64,000 nt of DNA, from positions 11,210,758 through 11,274,757 of the forward strand of contig NC_037600.1 in NCBI RefSeq assembly GCF_003073045.1. The letters run 5' to 3'. Positions 46,053 to 58,830 of this stretch are shown piece after piece (the stretch's first letter is position 1; each line of letters opens with the position of its first letter). The notes under the pieces are model-generated. The model was given only the letters and a program-made list of their open reading frames with translations, did no database searches and was not told the origin of the DNA. The position numbers and the translations under genes are program-made. This stretch comes from Pomacea canaliculata. Its lineage: Eukaryota; Mollusca; Gastropoda; Architaenioglossa; Ampullariidae.

Positions 46053-49000
46053 ATGGCTGAGCCACACGAAAGAGAGTGTGCCGTGTGCACCAATGACTTC
46101 ACCACACCAAAGATTCTACCCTGTGGTCATCTCCTGTGTCGACAATGTGTCATTTCCTGGATGGATTCCAAACGTGATTGCGGGTGTCCGCTGTGTAGAT
46201 GTCCTATAGTAGAGCAGTCAGATGGAAGTTCGTCCGCCACTGTTGACGCCCTGCCGACAGACTTTGTGATGGAAGCGCTGGTGGAGAGCGCTCGTGTGCT
46301 GAGTAAAGATCACCTTTGTTGTGTGTGTGAGGACGTCAGGGCGGACTTCATCTGTATGCAGTGTCAGGAAATGCTGTGCTCATCGTGTACAAAGGCTCAT
46401 AAAAAACTTCCTGCAACCCGCAGTCACGATGTGGAGAGTGTCAGCACTGTGACACCTGAACGTCTGGCTGCCAGCCGCCCTGCACTGTGTGCTGACCACG
46501 GCGACAAACACGCGGAGTTCTTCTGCCGCGAGCACCGCCTCGCTGTCTGCTCAGCCTGTAAGGCTAACAAACACAAAGTATGTCGAGGAACAAACTATCT
46601 TGACGATGAAATAAAGTCAATTCAAAGTTCATTTACCCAACTAACGAAGATTCTGGTAGAAGCGGAGCAGAAGCTAGAGCAGGCTATAGGTCAGGTGACG
46701 TCACGTCTACAGGAAGTTGATGTCAGTGAACAAGAAGACATGGCGCAGGTGGACAAGACATGTGACCGACTTCAAAAGCTGGTGGAAGATTTTCGTAAAA
46801 AGTTAAAGGAAAAGACTGGCACGTCACATCTCAAAATCAGGAATTCATTACGTGACGTCAAGACTGACCTTAACAACCGTCTAGGAAAGGTGACGTCACA
46901 CAAACACATTGTGACGCGAACGGCGGCAGTGTCACCACGTCCTGTACTGATATACATGACACAGGCTCTGAAAGACAGGGTCAACAGCCTTGACCTTAGA
47001 GCTGACCTGCAAAGAGATGTGTGGGTGAAGCCCTTGTCAAGTGTAGAGTGCTGTGAAGAAGTTGTGGGAAGGATAGAACAAGAGCTACTGACGTGTGGGC
47101 AGCAGAAAAAGGAGATAAAGGTAAACGCTTATCGTATTTTTTTTTTAGTTGTTATTGTAACAGAAAACAAGTGGTTTTTCTGTTTCTAGTCATCCTTCTC
47201 TTTGGGGGACCGTTTCATCCACCCACATATTAATATTTCGAGTACAAGCGACTTTCTTAAAATGAGAGTGAAAGAATGTATGTTTGCATGAAATCGCTTT
47301 TGATATTATTTTATGGAGGCTGTACTGAGACAGAAATAGAGTGTGTATATATGTTTGTTTGCTTGTTTGTGTCTGTGGTCGACATTGATATCCACATAGC
47401 TGTGTTACCCACGGTACTTTGTCAAGAAATCTCTTAGAGTTGTTAAATATTTCTCGAAGGTCTACCATCCTGTTATATTTAGTAAAATTCAACTCTCTCT
47501 ACAAGCTTTGCCACCAATTTCTGCTTGAGAAATTATTCTTGGTATAAGTGAATAAGATTTCGACTGGAAATTTCGTTGATTTATGCTATAAATACAACAC
47601 GCTTTTTTACTATTTAAAAAATCAAGAATATCATTGTAAAAAAGGTCTGTCATTGTAACAAGCGAAGCCTCTATTCCTAAGTGTACTCCTTACAAAAAAA
47701 TACACACACACACACACATACACATCCACATACACACTTGTAAACTGTTGAAATGTTTTTTTCAGAATGCAAGCTGATAAGTTATGCCATAATTGGTAGT
47801 AAAGTTGTCCACCGAAACAAATATTTCTTGCATTTTCACGAATACCAGACTCAGTAAGCTCTTATCGTCATATCGTTCATAAAGTTTTAAAGCGTTGATT
47901 TGTTATTGTGTGTGGTTTGTTGTCATATCATATACAGTGACATGTCATACAGTCACAAGACTATGACAGCAGATTGAAATGGTTTATACACTCGACTTCT
48001 ATATATACACACAAACTTCAAAACAATAAAACCATTAAATGTTACATTAATAGTAGATCAATAATGTTGAATAATAATTTTATTACTGAATGAATATTAT
48101 TATACCTTACACAGATGTCGAGTAAAAGTTTTTATTAGATTTTATCGACTAAACTAAAGATTGAACATTATTTACAGGTGGCAGCACAGCCGCCAGTGAC
48201 ACAGTTACCAGTCTTTGTATTCCATGACATCTGTGGCACCAACATTCGTCTGAAGAACTGCAACAGGACCGCGAAGAAGAAAGATTTAAGTCGCTTCGGC
48301 ACGACAGTGGTTGTGTCACGTGACATCATGGTGACTAACATCTTGTATGAAGTAAGATAAAATTTTCAAATTGATTTGTCGTCGTCGTCGTCATCGTCCA
48401 AACGTGCTAGAGAGCAAATTTTACTTTTAGTTACTTTAATTCTGTGATAGTGCACAGACGAAAGTTAACTAAACAATCATTTAGAACGGATTGACTAGTG
48501 ATAATATGTGGTATCCATGGATCCCTAGTTGTACTGACAGCTTGATAACTAGTAGGTCACGTAGTCACCCCAATCAGCTGTCACAGCTTGACATCACGTG
48601 ACACTGTCGTGTTGACGCAGGTGAGGGTGGACGCAGCATCAGCTCCAAACAACACGCTGTCCCTGGGTGTGACAAGCATCCCTCCTGCACAACTCGAGTT
48701 GACCAATTATTCCAACTACGTGAAAGACTGCAGCATTATCGGCGATACCTGGATCGGGAAACATGGAAAGCTCGTGAGTTTCTATGGCAACAAGTGCGTG
48801 CAAATCGCTCTGTCACTTGTTCTTCGTATAAGAATTAAATTATCTTTTATTTCTTTTCAACTTTTTTTTATTGAAATCTTTATTCTTTAATGTTAAGTTA
48901 TATATTCTATTGTTTTCTAATTAGTAGGTAAAATTTAGTGAAATCTTTTTTACTCTAAAAAATCAATGAATTGCTTCTTTGTTTTCCAAACACTTACTCC

Positions 49001-49930
49001 TACAAACATCACATTGTACAGAAACACAGACCTCAGAACCGGTTGTGTACACGTTAGTTTAGTTGTAGTCAGGGTTCCAACCTATTGGTGAGATATGTTT
49101 ATTAGGTTGTAACAAGTTTCATCATTTTCAGAGTAAAATTTATAAGCCTCAAGACAGAAGGGAGTGTATTCGCCTACATTTGTGGATATCTTAAGCTACG
49201 AAATACCTAGTTAGGAGAAAAAAAATCATACAACAAAAATTTTAGTTGACTTAATCAGTCCTTAGTAAAAAACGAAAAATCAAGCGCTCCTTTTTGTGTG
49301 CAAATATTAAACTTTGCCTTATCCGATATTTTTCGTAAGTCATCATTGCTCAGTTAAAACATAATTTATGTAATATGTGCCAATAGCAAATTAGTCGGGA
49401 TTTAAATGGGGTACAGGTGAAATTAAATAGTTTATTAGGATATAAAGGTATCAGGCATTTGTCTGCAGTTCTTGAAAAGGTTAGGAGACGGTCTTCTGAA
49501 GCTTCAGGTCGGGAGTCGAGTTGGGGTCCTGGTGGACTCGTCGAGCGACCTTCACATCTACGTTAACGGACAGGACCAGGGTGTGGCAATGACACGTGTA
49601 TCACCTCCTTGTTTTGCTGTATTTGAACTTGAGCGTACAGTCATTAAGGTGAGAGACCTGGCTACAGGTTCATTATACAAAGATGCTTGCAATTGTCTTG
49701 TTAGGCTCTATGGTCTTTAGCACTGGTATATCGTTATAACGCACAAGAATCTTCAGTTAATGAATGATATAAAAAATAATTTTTTGTGCTATTTTAGGTT
49801 TTGTATTTCTTAAGTCGAGTTTTTTTCTAAAATGTTTTCTTTCTCTGTAAGTAAAACATTCATTATTGTAGCTGCTGCCTTGTTGTCTGTTGAGCAGGTG
49901 ACAGCCCTGCCTACATCTAGCAGGACATAA
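46053..49930 (+). CDS. Copy F: RING/B-box/coiled-coil/NHR protein, intact, 535 aa
   Basis: E1 46053-47120 (356 codons), E2 48178-48351 (58 codons, five more than usual, with PPVTQLPV before the NHR core), E3 48621-48773, E4 49469-49648, E5 49898-49930; phase 0 throughout, and canonical AG/GT sites. C3HC4 RING with W36, both B-boxes and coiled coil complete. The NHR is the most divergent of the intact ones in E2-E3 (NCNRTAKKKDLSRFG; ELTNYSNYVKDCSIIG), while E4 keeps VGSRVGVLVDSSSDLHIYVNG. The introns share little sequence with B-E, so F is an older branch, yet much of E1 is nearly identical to them. No AATAAA at the usual position. Confidence 0.87.
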
Positions 49931-50195
49931 AGAATATCCGAGAACAAGAAGAATGAGACAGTGAAACGTTAAAGTCTTTGTAACTGACAACATGAGCCTG
50001 GCCATAGATGATAGTAAAGAAAACTTCAAAGGATTTGTTGCAATAATCTGTTTACTAAGCAAAACAAAAACAGAAAAGAAACTGTCTTTCATGTGTTTTT
50101 TAATCACATAAAATAATTATTTTCCAGTAAGCTGAGATAGCTAGAAATTAAAGGACCTGTAGGTTCTGAAACACCAAACAAAAAGATCAATTATA
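49931..50195. other. 3' flank of copy F
   Basis: Begins with the conserved ATATCCGAGAACAAGAAG 3' UTR stretch; nothing else recognised. Confidence 0.45.
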
Positions 50196-50678
50196 CAGGT
50201 AGTCCTCGGGTTACGACGGTCTCGAGTTACGTCGTCTCGTGGTTACGACGCTCATTCCGACTTACGAGGTCAGTGCATCAAAGAAAAGGAAGGCCATCAC
50301 CATGGAGGTGAAAGTGGATATCATAAGGCAATCTGAGAAGGGGGAAACAGCAACAGAAATTAGCAGGTCTTTAGGACTTAGTCGTTCGACTGTCGCTACG
50401 ATTATCAAGGATAAAGATCGCATCCTTGAACACGTGACAGGATCTGCTCCTATGACAGCGACAGTGATGACAAAGCGTAGTGTACTGTACAATATTTTAC
50501 TGTACTTATGTTTATTGATAATTATGTATGGTACTGTGTTAGGATAGGCTAAGTGTTTGCAGTACTGTACTGTTATTATGATACAGTACTGTATGAACAT
50601 ATGATCCGACTTACGTCGAAATTCGGTTTACGACGCCGCGTTAAGAACGGATCCCCGTCGTAAGTCGAGGACTACCTG
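50196..50678 (+). mobile_element. Tigger/pogo-type DNA element, 483 bp, with transposase N-terminus remnant
   Basis: Inverted ends CAGGTAGTCCTCGGGTTACG and CAGGTAGTCCTCGACTTACG, flanked by TA (50194-50195 and 50679-50680), as in Tc1/mariner-pogo elements. The open frame 50239-50547 encodes a CENP-B/pogo-type helix-turn-helix (KRKAITMEVKVDII, KGETATEISRSLGLSRSTV, TIIKDKDRIL) and then unrelated tail residues; the DDE domain is missing. It is an internally deleted, non-autonomous copy. The two ends are nearly identical, suggesting moderate age. Confidence 0.85.
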
Positions 50679-50849
50679 TATATTTATTAAAAAATGACGT
50701 TATGACCAGTGTTTTTGACAATTTATATCTATAAACCTACAAAATATTGTAAGTTCATAAACGTTCAGTTAGCGACTTGAATACCTGAACAAGGCTTTCT
50801 CTGTTAAAACTGAGGATTAAAAGCTCTTGTCCTGTTCCCCTCTCTCTGG

Positions 50850-51480
50850 AACAAAGATGTTGACAACAGCAATGGCTGACAGATGTTTAGGACAACAGCA
50901 GAAAAGGTGGAAGAGGAGCACACAGGTAGACTGTGCTGGACTCTTTCAAGTATAAAGTGTCACTTCGCTTTTTCATCTGTTTGGCTTTGGTTTTAATTTT
51001 CCTGTTCACCGACTTATTATTATTTGTCAGACTATAAAATTCTCTTTTATTCTACTTGCTCTTTGTCTTTACCAGTAAAGGTAAGATCGTGTAGCTCGTA
51101 GAAGACGATGCACGTTAAGCACCAACGAATATGTACTGCGCATGCGCTGAATAATTTTTGTTATTGGGTTACGGGATTTATATTGTATTTATTAGTTTTT
51201 CAGTATACATTTTGTGTTAACTTGTGAATAGTCTAGTCAATATTATTAAAACATTTCAGTGTTTTTAGTGTGTTCTTTCATTATGGTGCAGAATAAAATA
51301 ATTTGTTTAGCCTTCTCCGGAATTCTACTACAGAATCTTGACATAAAATAAATACTAATCAATAATGAAATATAAAACACATACGTAAACAAACACACGC
51401 CAACATACATTTTGAAAATAAACAAATCTTAATCAGTCATGATATTGTTATTGTTCTCAACTCTGTCTGCCGTGTAAATT
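50850..51480. repeat. Spacer segment, third copy
   Basis: Homologous to 2500-3150 and 4510-5130. Contains TACTGCGCATGCGC (NRF-1-like) near 51134-51147. Confidence 0.6.
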
Positions 51481-52549
51481 AGTCAGCTGACTTTCTAAAG
51501 AACGGTTATAACGGGTGAAAGCTCTAATGAAGATAAACTTCTAATGGAGGCAACACTTAATTTTACTGTCGTCAGAAAATGTGGACATTAGTGACAAAGA
51601 AAACATTACACAAGTGGTGGATGGCAGGCATGAGGATACTCAGGTAAGATTCTTAGTAACAAACCGAATTCTACAGCTCTCTAGTCACAAAATCACTTCT
51701 ATTAATCAAGACCCGGTCTGTACAAGTGAATAGAGATAGTGACTTGGCACACAGAAAGTATTATCTCCATTGGCAGTACACGTAGATATCAAATGACAAA
51801 CATTCTAGTTGTTGTCCCAGGGTTAAGAGTTCCTTTCATTATCACTATCTCTGTGTTATTTATCACAGTCTACTGTCTCATGGACAAAGGTGAAGCCATC
51901 TTTCTAGGGGGTGGACCTCGTTAGTTTGTGTCTCTATTTTCATTTCAAACGGAGAAAACTTTGAAACCTTCCTTTTGGAGTAAACTAAAGGTAATCATTT
52001 TACACTTGTTTTTAAATTTTAAATCACAGCAATAAGTACGCATGGTTTTCTGGCATAAACCTGATGGTTTGTCAACCATCTCCTGAATCATTGTAGATCA
52101 TTTGTGTAGTGTTACCCTCTCCTCCTTATTGTCAATGTATGTTCTAGTAATCGTGGTTTTTAGTCGAAATGTGAATATTGGCCCTTGGCGACAGTTAACC
52201 TCAAGTCTCACTACCCATGTCAACATAAGTTCCAGGGGAACCATACATACAATACTCACACGTCGATCACGTGGCTCACGAGTCCAACTCCTGCTGTTCC
52301 TAGAACACAAAAAATGGCATCTGATGTAACGTTTAGCAAGATTTAGTAAACAAAATAAAATACAAATACATACAATAAAAGACTCGTCTATGGAGAGTCC
52401 CAGGGCTATCATTGCTATGCGTTTTTCCTCTATTCCAGTGCTGTTACCTCTCTCCATCTCTACCACTCACTCTCACATGCCTATCATCTTTGCTCTGATG
52501 TTACGTTTGTTCTTGTATTTGTGGGCTCATGATGGAGAGTTATAACATG
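51481..52549. other. Unassigned DNA upstream of copy G
   Basis: Not alignable to the leader regions of other copies. A 122-codon minus-strand open frame (52098-52466) matches nothing I recognise and is not annotated as a gene. Confidence 0.3.
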
Positions 52550-52888
52550 ACACTTAAAGGAGATACGAAAACTCATCAAAAAAGACTAACATGCACAAAA
52601 ATACGAATACCGTTTTAGACCAACAGTCCGCACTCCCCTAAAGGCAGGGTCCCGGCAATTACCGTGTTTCTTTGGAAAGTGAAGTACTGAAAGGCGAAAG
52701 TTAATTAGTCTTCCCAGTTTCTTTGCACTATCTAAAAAAAAATCCCCATTAGTCATACAAGAGGTGAGACTTGGCCACCCTCGCTATGCTGACTGTTTAG
52801 TCTGTTGTCCAATCTTTGTGGCGATTGGGAAACCCTACTTCACGATAACATTTGAAAAAATGAGATGCAGTCGGGCTCCTTTAAGTGT
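52550..52888. mobile_element. MITE-like element, about 339 bp, 13-bp perfect inverted ends
   Basis: ACACTTAAAGGAG at the left end and CTCCTTTAAGTGT at the right. No convincing target duplication, so the superfamily is left open. No coding capacity. Confidence 0.55.
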
Positions 52889-54784
52889 TGTATTGTTTTC
52901 TTGCTTCAATTTATCGATCTTGATATGTTAATTAATTATATTTTTTACCATACATACAAAGACAAATAGTGTATCATATTTAAATGCTTTGTATCATCAG
53001 TAACGAGGATTCCAAGATGACTGAGCCACACGATAGAGAGTGTGCTGTGTGTACGAATGACTTCACCACACCAAAGATTCTACCCTGTGGTCATCTCCTG
53101 TGTCGACAATGTGTCATTTCCTGGATGGATTCCAAACGTGATGCCGGGTGTCCGCTGTGTAGATGTCCTATAGTACATCACTCAGGTAGAAGTTCGTCCG
53201 ACACTGTTGACGCCCTGCCGACAGACTTTGTGATGGAAGCGCTGGTGGAGAGCGCTCGTGTGCTGAGTAAAGATCACCTTTGTTGTGTGTGTGAGGACGT
53301 CAGGGCGGACTTCATCTGTATGCAGTGTCAGGACATGTTGTGTACAGCCTGTACAAAGGTTCATAGCAAGCTTCCAGCGACCCGCAGTCACGATGTGGAG
53401 AGTGTCAGCACTGTGACACCTGAACGTATGGCTGCCAGCCGCCCTGCACTGTGTGCTGACCACGGCGACAAACAGGCGGAGTTCTTCTGCCGCAAGCACC
53501 GCCTCGCTGTCTGCTCAGCCTGTAAGGCTAACAAACACAAAGTATGTCCGAAAGTGAACATGACGATGAAATAAAGTCAGCTCAAACTTCACTGACCGAC
53601 TTGACAAAGATTCTTGTAGAAGCGGAGCAGAAGCTAGAGCAGGCTATAGGTCAGGTGACGTCACGTCTACAGGAAGTTGATGTCAGCGAACAAGAAGACA
53701 TGGCGCAGGTGGACAAGTCGTGTGACCGTCTTCAGAAGCTGGTGGAAGATGTTTGTAAAGAGTTGAAGGACAAGTGTCGCAAGCCACATCTGAAAATCAG
53801 GAAGTCGCTATGTGATGTCAAGACTGGCCTTTGCAACCGTCTAGTGAAAGTGACGTCACACAAACAGATTGTGACGCGAGTCACGGCATTGTCACAACGT
53901 CCTGCACTGATACACATGACACAGGCTCTGACAGACAGGGTCAACAGCCTTGACCTTAGCGCTGACCTGCATCAAGTGGTGTGGGTGAAGCCCTTGTCAA
54001 GAGTACAATGCTGTCAAGAAGTTGCGGGGCGGATAGAAGAAGTGCTCCAGATGTGGGAGCAGCAAAAGATAGTGTCAGAGGTAAAATTCGATTATTTTAT
54101 GTTTTCTGTAACACTAAAACAAGTTTCTTCCCTACTAGTCATCTTTGTCTTTTTTAAAAATCTTTTTACTTCCCTCGCATCAGCAGTTAGTGACAATGTG
54201 AAAAGTACTGTCATTGTAAAAGGCAACATTACAATACCAAGCACTGACACACCCACCCTTAACAATAAACAGATACAACCGAACGCGCGCTCGTACACAC
54301 ACCCACACACACAATTTAAACATTGGCCAGTATGGAATAGAAAGTTCTTATGAAAAGGTGTCAGAGGACACAAAGTATTAACACAGCAGCACAAAATAAT
54401 TGTGCCCATTACCTGTTTCCAAGTGTCCAAGTAAACAGAGGAAATTTGACTGTTCAAATAATTATCATCAAGATCCTGTTGTGACTGTTTAGAGCTTGAT
54501 AAAAATGCTTAGCACCAACATTGTAACCAGCAAAACCTCGATCACAGAAGTGTATATCCCAAATGTATTTCATATCGTGAGTAAACTCTTTAAGCGCATG
54601 TCAATATTTATATGGTATATGTAATTGATGTATGGAAAGTGGACTCTTACAGACACAAGACCTTACTAAGAGTATTATGTCCGATCTTAACAGAAAAAAT
54701 AACCTTCCTTATAAAATACAACTCATAAAACTAACGCCAGAACGTTTTAGTTATTAAACACTTTAGTATAATAAAAAGATGGTG

Positions 54785-54870
54785 ATGAGGAGGAGGAGGA
54801 GAAGGAGGAGGAGGAGGATAAAAAAGACGAAGACAAAGACAAAGACAAAGACGAAGAAGAAGAATAGTAG
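54785..54870. repeat. Purine-only GGA/GAC/GAA tract in intron 1 of copy G
   Basis: An almost pure purine run (GAGGAGGAG units, then AAAGAC units, then GAAGAA). Confidence 0.85.
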
Positions 54871-56507
54871 TAGTTTAGAATTTTAATTACTATTTATTAC
54901 GAAACGTTATAGATGTCTACTAAAAATGTGTTAATAATTTTCATAGACAAAACAATATTATTTACAGTTGGTCACCCATGCACCAGTCCTTGTGTTCCAC
55001 GACAACTGCGGATATAACATTCGTCTGACGAACGGTAACAGGACCGCGGAGAAAATACAGCCTCATGCCTTTAATCATGGGGTGGTCATGTCACGTGACC
55101 CTATGTTGGCCGACGTCTTGTATGAAGTAAGATATTTGACTATGATGATGACGAGGATGATGACTATGAAGATGATAGTAATGTTATTAAAAATCGGGCT
55201 TCAGAATAAAAATTACTTTTACTCATTTTTCTGTCTTTTATAGTGCACAGACGCAAACAAAAAAAAAAATGATTCTGAATTATTTTGGGTTTTTTTTTCA
55301 AAAAATCGTTGACACAAGTTGAACAAAAGTTTACTTCGGACGGATTGATTAGTCTCAATACATACTTTGTCTCTCTTTACGCTAATTTTGCTTTACTTAT
55401 ATCTTAATGCACGTAATCGCTGTAATCAGCTGTCACAGCTTGACATGTCATGACACTGGGATGTTGACGCAGGTCAGAGTGGACGCAGTAACAGGTAGGC
55501 AAAACGAGCTATCACTGGGTGTGACAAGATGTTGTCCTGCACACGTCTTTGTGACAAAATATGCTTCGGGGCTGCCAGACTCCGTTATCATCGGGGCCGG
55601 TGAGGTCTCCTACCAGCACAAATGTGTGAGTTTTCATGTCTTTGAGTAGTAATTGCATGTGGTTTAGTCTTGGTGTAAGAGATGAAGCTGATTATCATTC
55701 ACTTACTTTCCTTTTTTTATTAAACAAAGCATGCTTAAACGTTTAGTTGGATTCTCTTTTCTTTTCTAAAGAGCAGGTAAAATATAGGGACGAACATTAA
55801 TTGCCAAATTTAAATTAAAATCTTTGACTACTGTAAATAAAAACCTACAAACATTCCAATATATATATATATATAAGTCCAATAAGAGACCTTAGACGAT
55901 GTGTATATTTTTACATAGACAAGTGAGATGGGATAAGATATTTATTTAGGCCGTTGGGGTTTTTTTAATTTTATAAAATTGTGGGTAAAATAATGGAAGT
56001 GGGGTATTAGCCTTGATTTGTAAAAATGTTTTCTGAAGTCCGTTTCGAGAAATTGAACTAAGGCTTATACTGACCTAAATAAATCCGACCCTAGTCATAA
56101 ATCAAACACTCTTTTTTGTATATCAAGTCACGATAAACTGAAGACACCCTGCTCATTTTTTGGAAAGTATCAAGCATTTATTTTCAATCGTACACTGTTA
56201 GAAAAAATATTCGTTGAAAAGTGCGTGATAGAGTTAAAGAAGGTCAAGCTGGGGTACTCACTCCTCACCCAATATTTTATCAAAAAGATAAAGTATCAGG
56301 TATTTATATGTAGATGCAGATACCGCTCGGAGTAGACCTCAAGAGACTTCACGTCGGGAGTCGAGTCGGGTTGCTGGTGACTTCATCCAACGACCTTCAC
56401 CTCTACATTGACGGACAGGACCAGGGTGTTGTAGCCAAAAATGTTACACAACACTGGTTTGCTGTCTTTGATATTGGTGGTTCAGTTAGTAAGGTAAGAG
56501 ATACAGA

Positions 56508-56646
56508 CAGTTGCGGACTGGCCAGTCGGGCATTTGGGCATTGCCCGGTGTGCCTATTTTGTTTTATAGAATAATATAAACGTCGAAGCATCATGAAAAG
56601 GGCCGCTCTGTAAATAATGCCGCCTTAAAGCTCCAGTCCGCCCCTG
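56508..56646. mobile_element. hAT-type MITE, 139 bp, in intron 4 of copy G
   Basis: Ends CAGTTGCGGACTGG and, inverted, CAGGGGCGGACTGG. The target duplication is GATACAGA/AATACAGA (56500-56507 and 56647-56654). The other copies have uninterrupted GAGATAAGGTTATCACAAAC-type sequence here. Confidence 0.85.
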
Positions 56647-57967
56647 AATACAGATCATCACAAACACAACGATGAGTCTGCACAGGAAGACACTGACACC
56701 GACACTAATTCTTTCATGCAGCTGAAAACAAGCATCTGCCGTTGGGCGTCTTAGTGGCCATTGGAATCTTTTTTTTTTTTTTTTTTTTTTACTAGATTAG
56801 CGTCATTTCACTTAGTTTAGTTTTTTTTCTATAATGTTTCTTTACATTTTTCAGAGCAAGATCCCTCATGTATATATTATTACATCCAAGCACTGTAGCA
56901 TAAAGATCAATGTTAACAAACAGCGTCTTTCAGGGTTAACACCACGAAAGCATAAATATATAATCATGAATTCCTCTATATCTATTTATATATTGGACAC
57001 TATCACACAGTTTTCCATATCCACAAGGACCTCTTTGGTCACAGTCTGTAAAGCTTAGTTTCTTCAAAATCCGTAAATTCCAACGTCCGATAATTGATGT
57101 GGGTCAACTAATTTGCTTTCACAAACTATAAGCTACTTACACTCAAGATGTCCGCCTCGCAGCCTTTCGAAAAGAGACAGTAGAGTCCCTTGTCCCTTGG
57201 TTACTAGACTGTTGGAGTGGTCACAACACAGGAAGAAACTTTTTCGTCAGAGGAGCCTATTTGTTGATCTGGGAGTAGCGACAGTTACCCTGCCCCTAAT
57301 TGAATCTTAATATTTTCGAGTAATTAGGCCAGTGTAAACTGTGAGGGTGGCAGAACCTTTGTAATATTTCGGTAGGCTCTTCTGTCGACTACAACGTTGA
57401 TGAAATGATTATTCGTCTTCTTTCTTCTTTGGAGCCTATCCGGGCTCGTTGTTCCTCCGTTCTTCCCCCATTGACTGGCAGGGAATTACATTCTTCCCTA
57501 CTCTTTCCTTCACAAACGTCACACACGTCTTTCTACCACACAGGTCTATTCAGGGAATGGTCCAACTGCGTTTACAGTGAATACTAGTCTCCCTACTAAA
57601 CAATGTTTAGTTACCTGGTCTCGCAGTCACAACACAACTGTAACCTTTCAGAGGCGATACCTATTGTCCATGAAACAAATGCATGTTACATACACAGAGA
57701 AGTTTGGGATTGCCTGGTCAGACTATAACGGTGTCTTGAACGGTGATAACGTGAAGGTTTCTAAAACTCTGCAATTAGCGAGTAATAAGGAGAAAACACT
57801 TGTATTACCTACTTCCTTAGTTAATGTACAGACGTTTCTGTTTTTCGTAAAATGGACATTTGTAAAATTTTCGTTCGTTCTTTAAAGCATTAGGTTTTGT
57901 ACCTGCTGCTCTACTGTCTGTTTTACAGGTGACAGCCCTTCCTATATCTTGGGGAACAGTGTGGTGA

Positions 57968-58830
57968 CTTGTAATCCCTTCTGGGGAAAGCTGCTGAACT
58001 GTGTCGTGCACTGGCGGTGGTACAGACCTTATAGGTTAAACCAAATGTAACTGGCTGTTAGTCTGAGATTGAACTTGTTAATAGGAAACAGACTTTCAAA
58101 AATCCTATGAGATAATAATGTATATCCATCTGCACTCAGGTTTCTTTTTTAAAGTGCGGCAGCACTAAAATCTTATCACAGGCACTTTAATTTGTCACTG
58201 ATTTATGTCAAGTGTAATAGCAGTGATAGTACATGGCTGCTGTACTTATGTTAATTATATACTCAGGTGTAATTCTAACAAGACAATAAAGCGACTTAAA
58301 TTTCAGTTATCTGACATATCGATGAGCTAAGATGTTTAACTGATTTCTTGATGATTTTGTGCAGCTTGCACTTATTAAAGATGTGTTTCCTGTTTGTATG
58401 ATTTTGATATTTCGGCTGAAAATTATGGTTAATGTGTGAACCCTATTCTTTGTCTGGGAAACACAGTCCGATAATACAACGGACGTGTGTAGGTGGACTG
58501 CTGTCTGTCTGTCGAGACCAACGCTAAGACTCTTGCGAAGTTCTTACCTGTTAGTCTCGGCGAGCCTTAACAATGAATGTTACTAAACCGGAAGCTTTGT
58601 ATACAGCAGCCTCGTTCTAGTAGTTAACTGAAAAAAATCGTCACATGCCTAAAGCATCAGCAATCCTTTTCTCACATAGTTTCAAAAGCACGTTAGCCAC
58701 CATCATTGTCAGTAGATGTCGATCCTTTTCCTTCTGTAGCCAAAGTCACGTGGCAGTTGTCAGGTATCCTCACAATCCTGAAATAAGATAAACACACTGA
58801 GTAACCTAATGCTTTGTATAGGTCAGTTAC
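57968..58830. repeat. Conserved spacer block (paralogous to 14669-15720)
   Basis: Begins inside the altered E5 of copy G (GTGGTGACTTG) and aligns colinearly to 14669-15620, with a CATCATTGTCAGTAGATGTC stretch and GTCACGTGG near the end. Confidence 0.6.

Larger units (their letters stand above)
53017..57967 (+). pseudogene. Copy G: family member with 4-nt net deletion in E1 and no promoter module
   Basis: E1 53017-54080 is 1,064 nt, exactly four fewer than the family length. The loss lies just after B-box 2 (about 53548-53562), where GTATGTCC is followed by a shortened stretch before GACGATGAAA. The frame then stops at 53572-53574, leaving a possible 185-aa RING/B-box1/B-box2 protein. Everything beyond is otherwise preserved: the coiled coil is open in the shifted frame to 54080, and E2 54968-55126, E3 55473-55625, E4 56314-56493 and E5 57929-57967 keep sizes and splice sites. 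E5 reads into downstream DNA (PISWGTVW, stop) because a spacer deletion removed the normal end. Homology to the other copies' 5' regions begins only near 52950, so promoter and leader are gone. Probably a recent pseudogene. Confidence 0.75.

Noticed and set aside
52098-52466. 122-codon minus-strand open frame
   Set aside because: No recognised domain, no paralogue within the array, no splice or promoter context.
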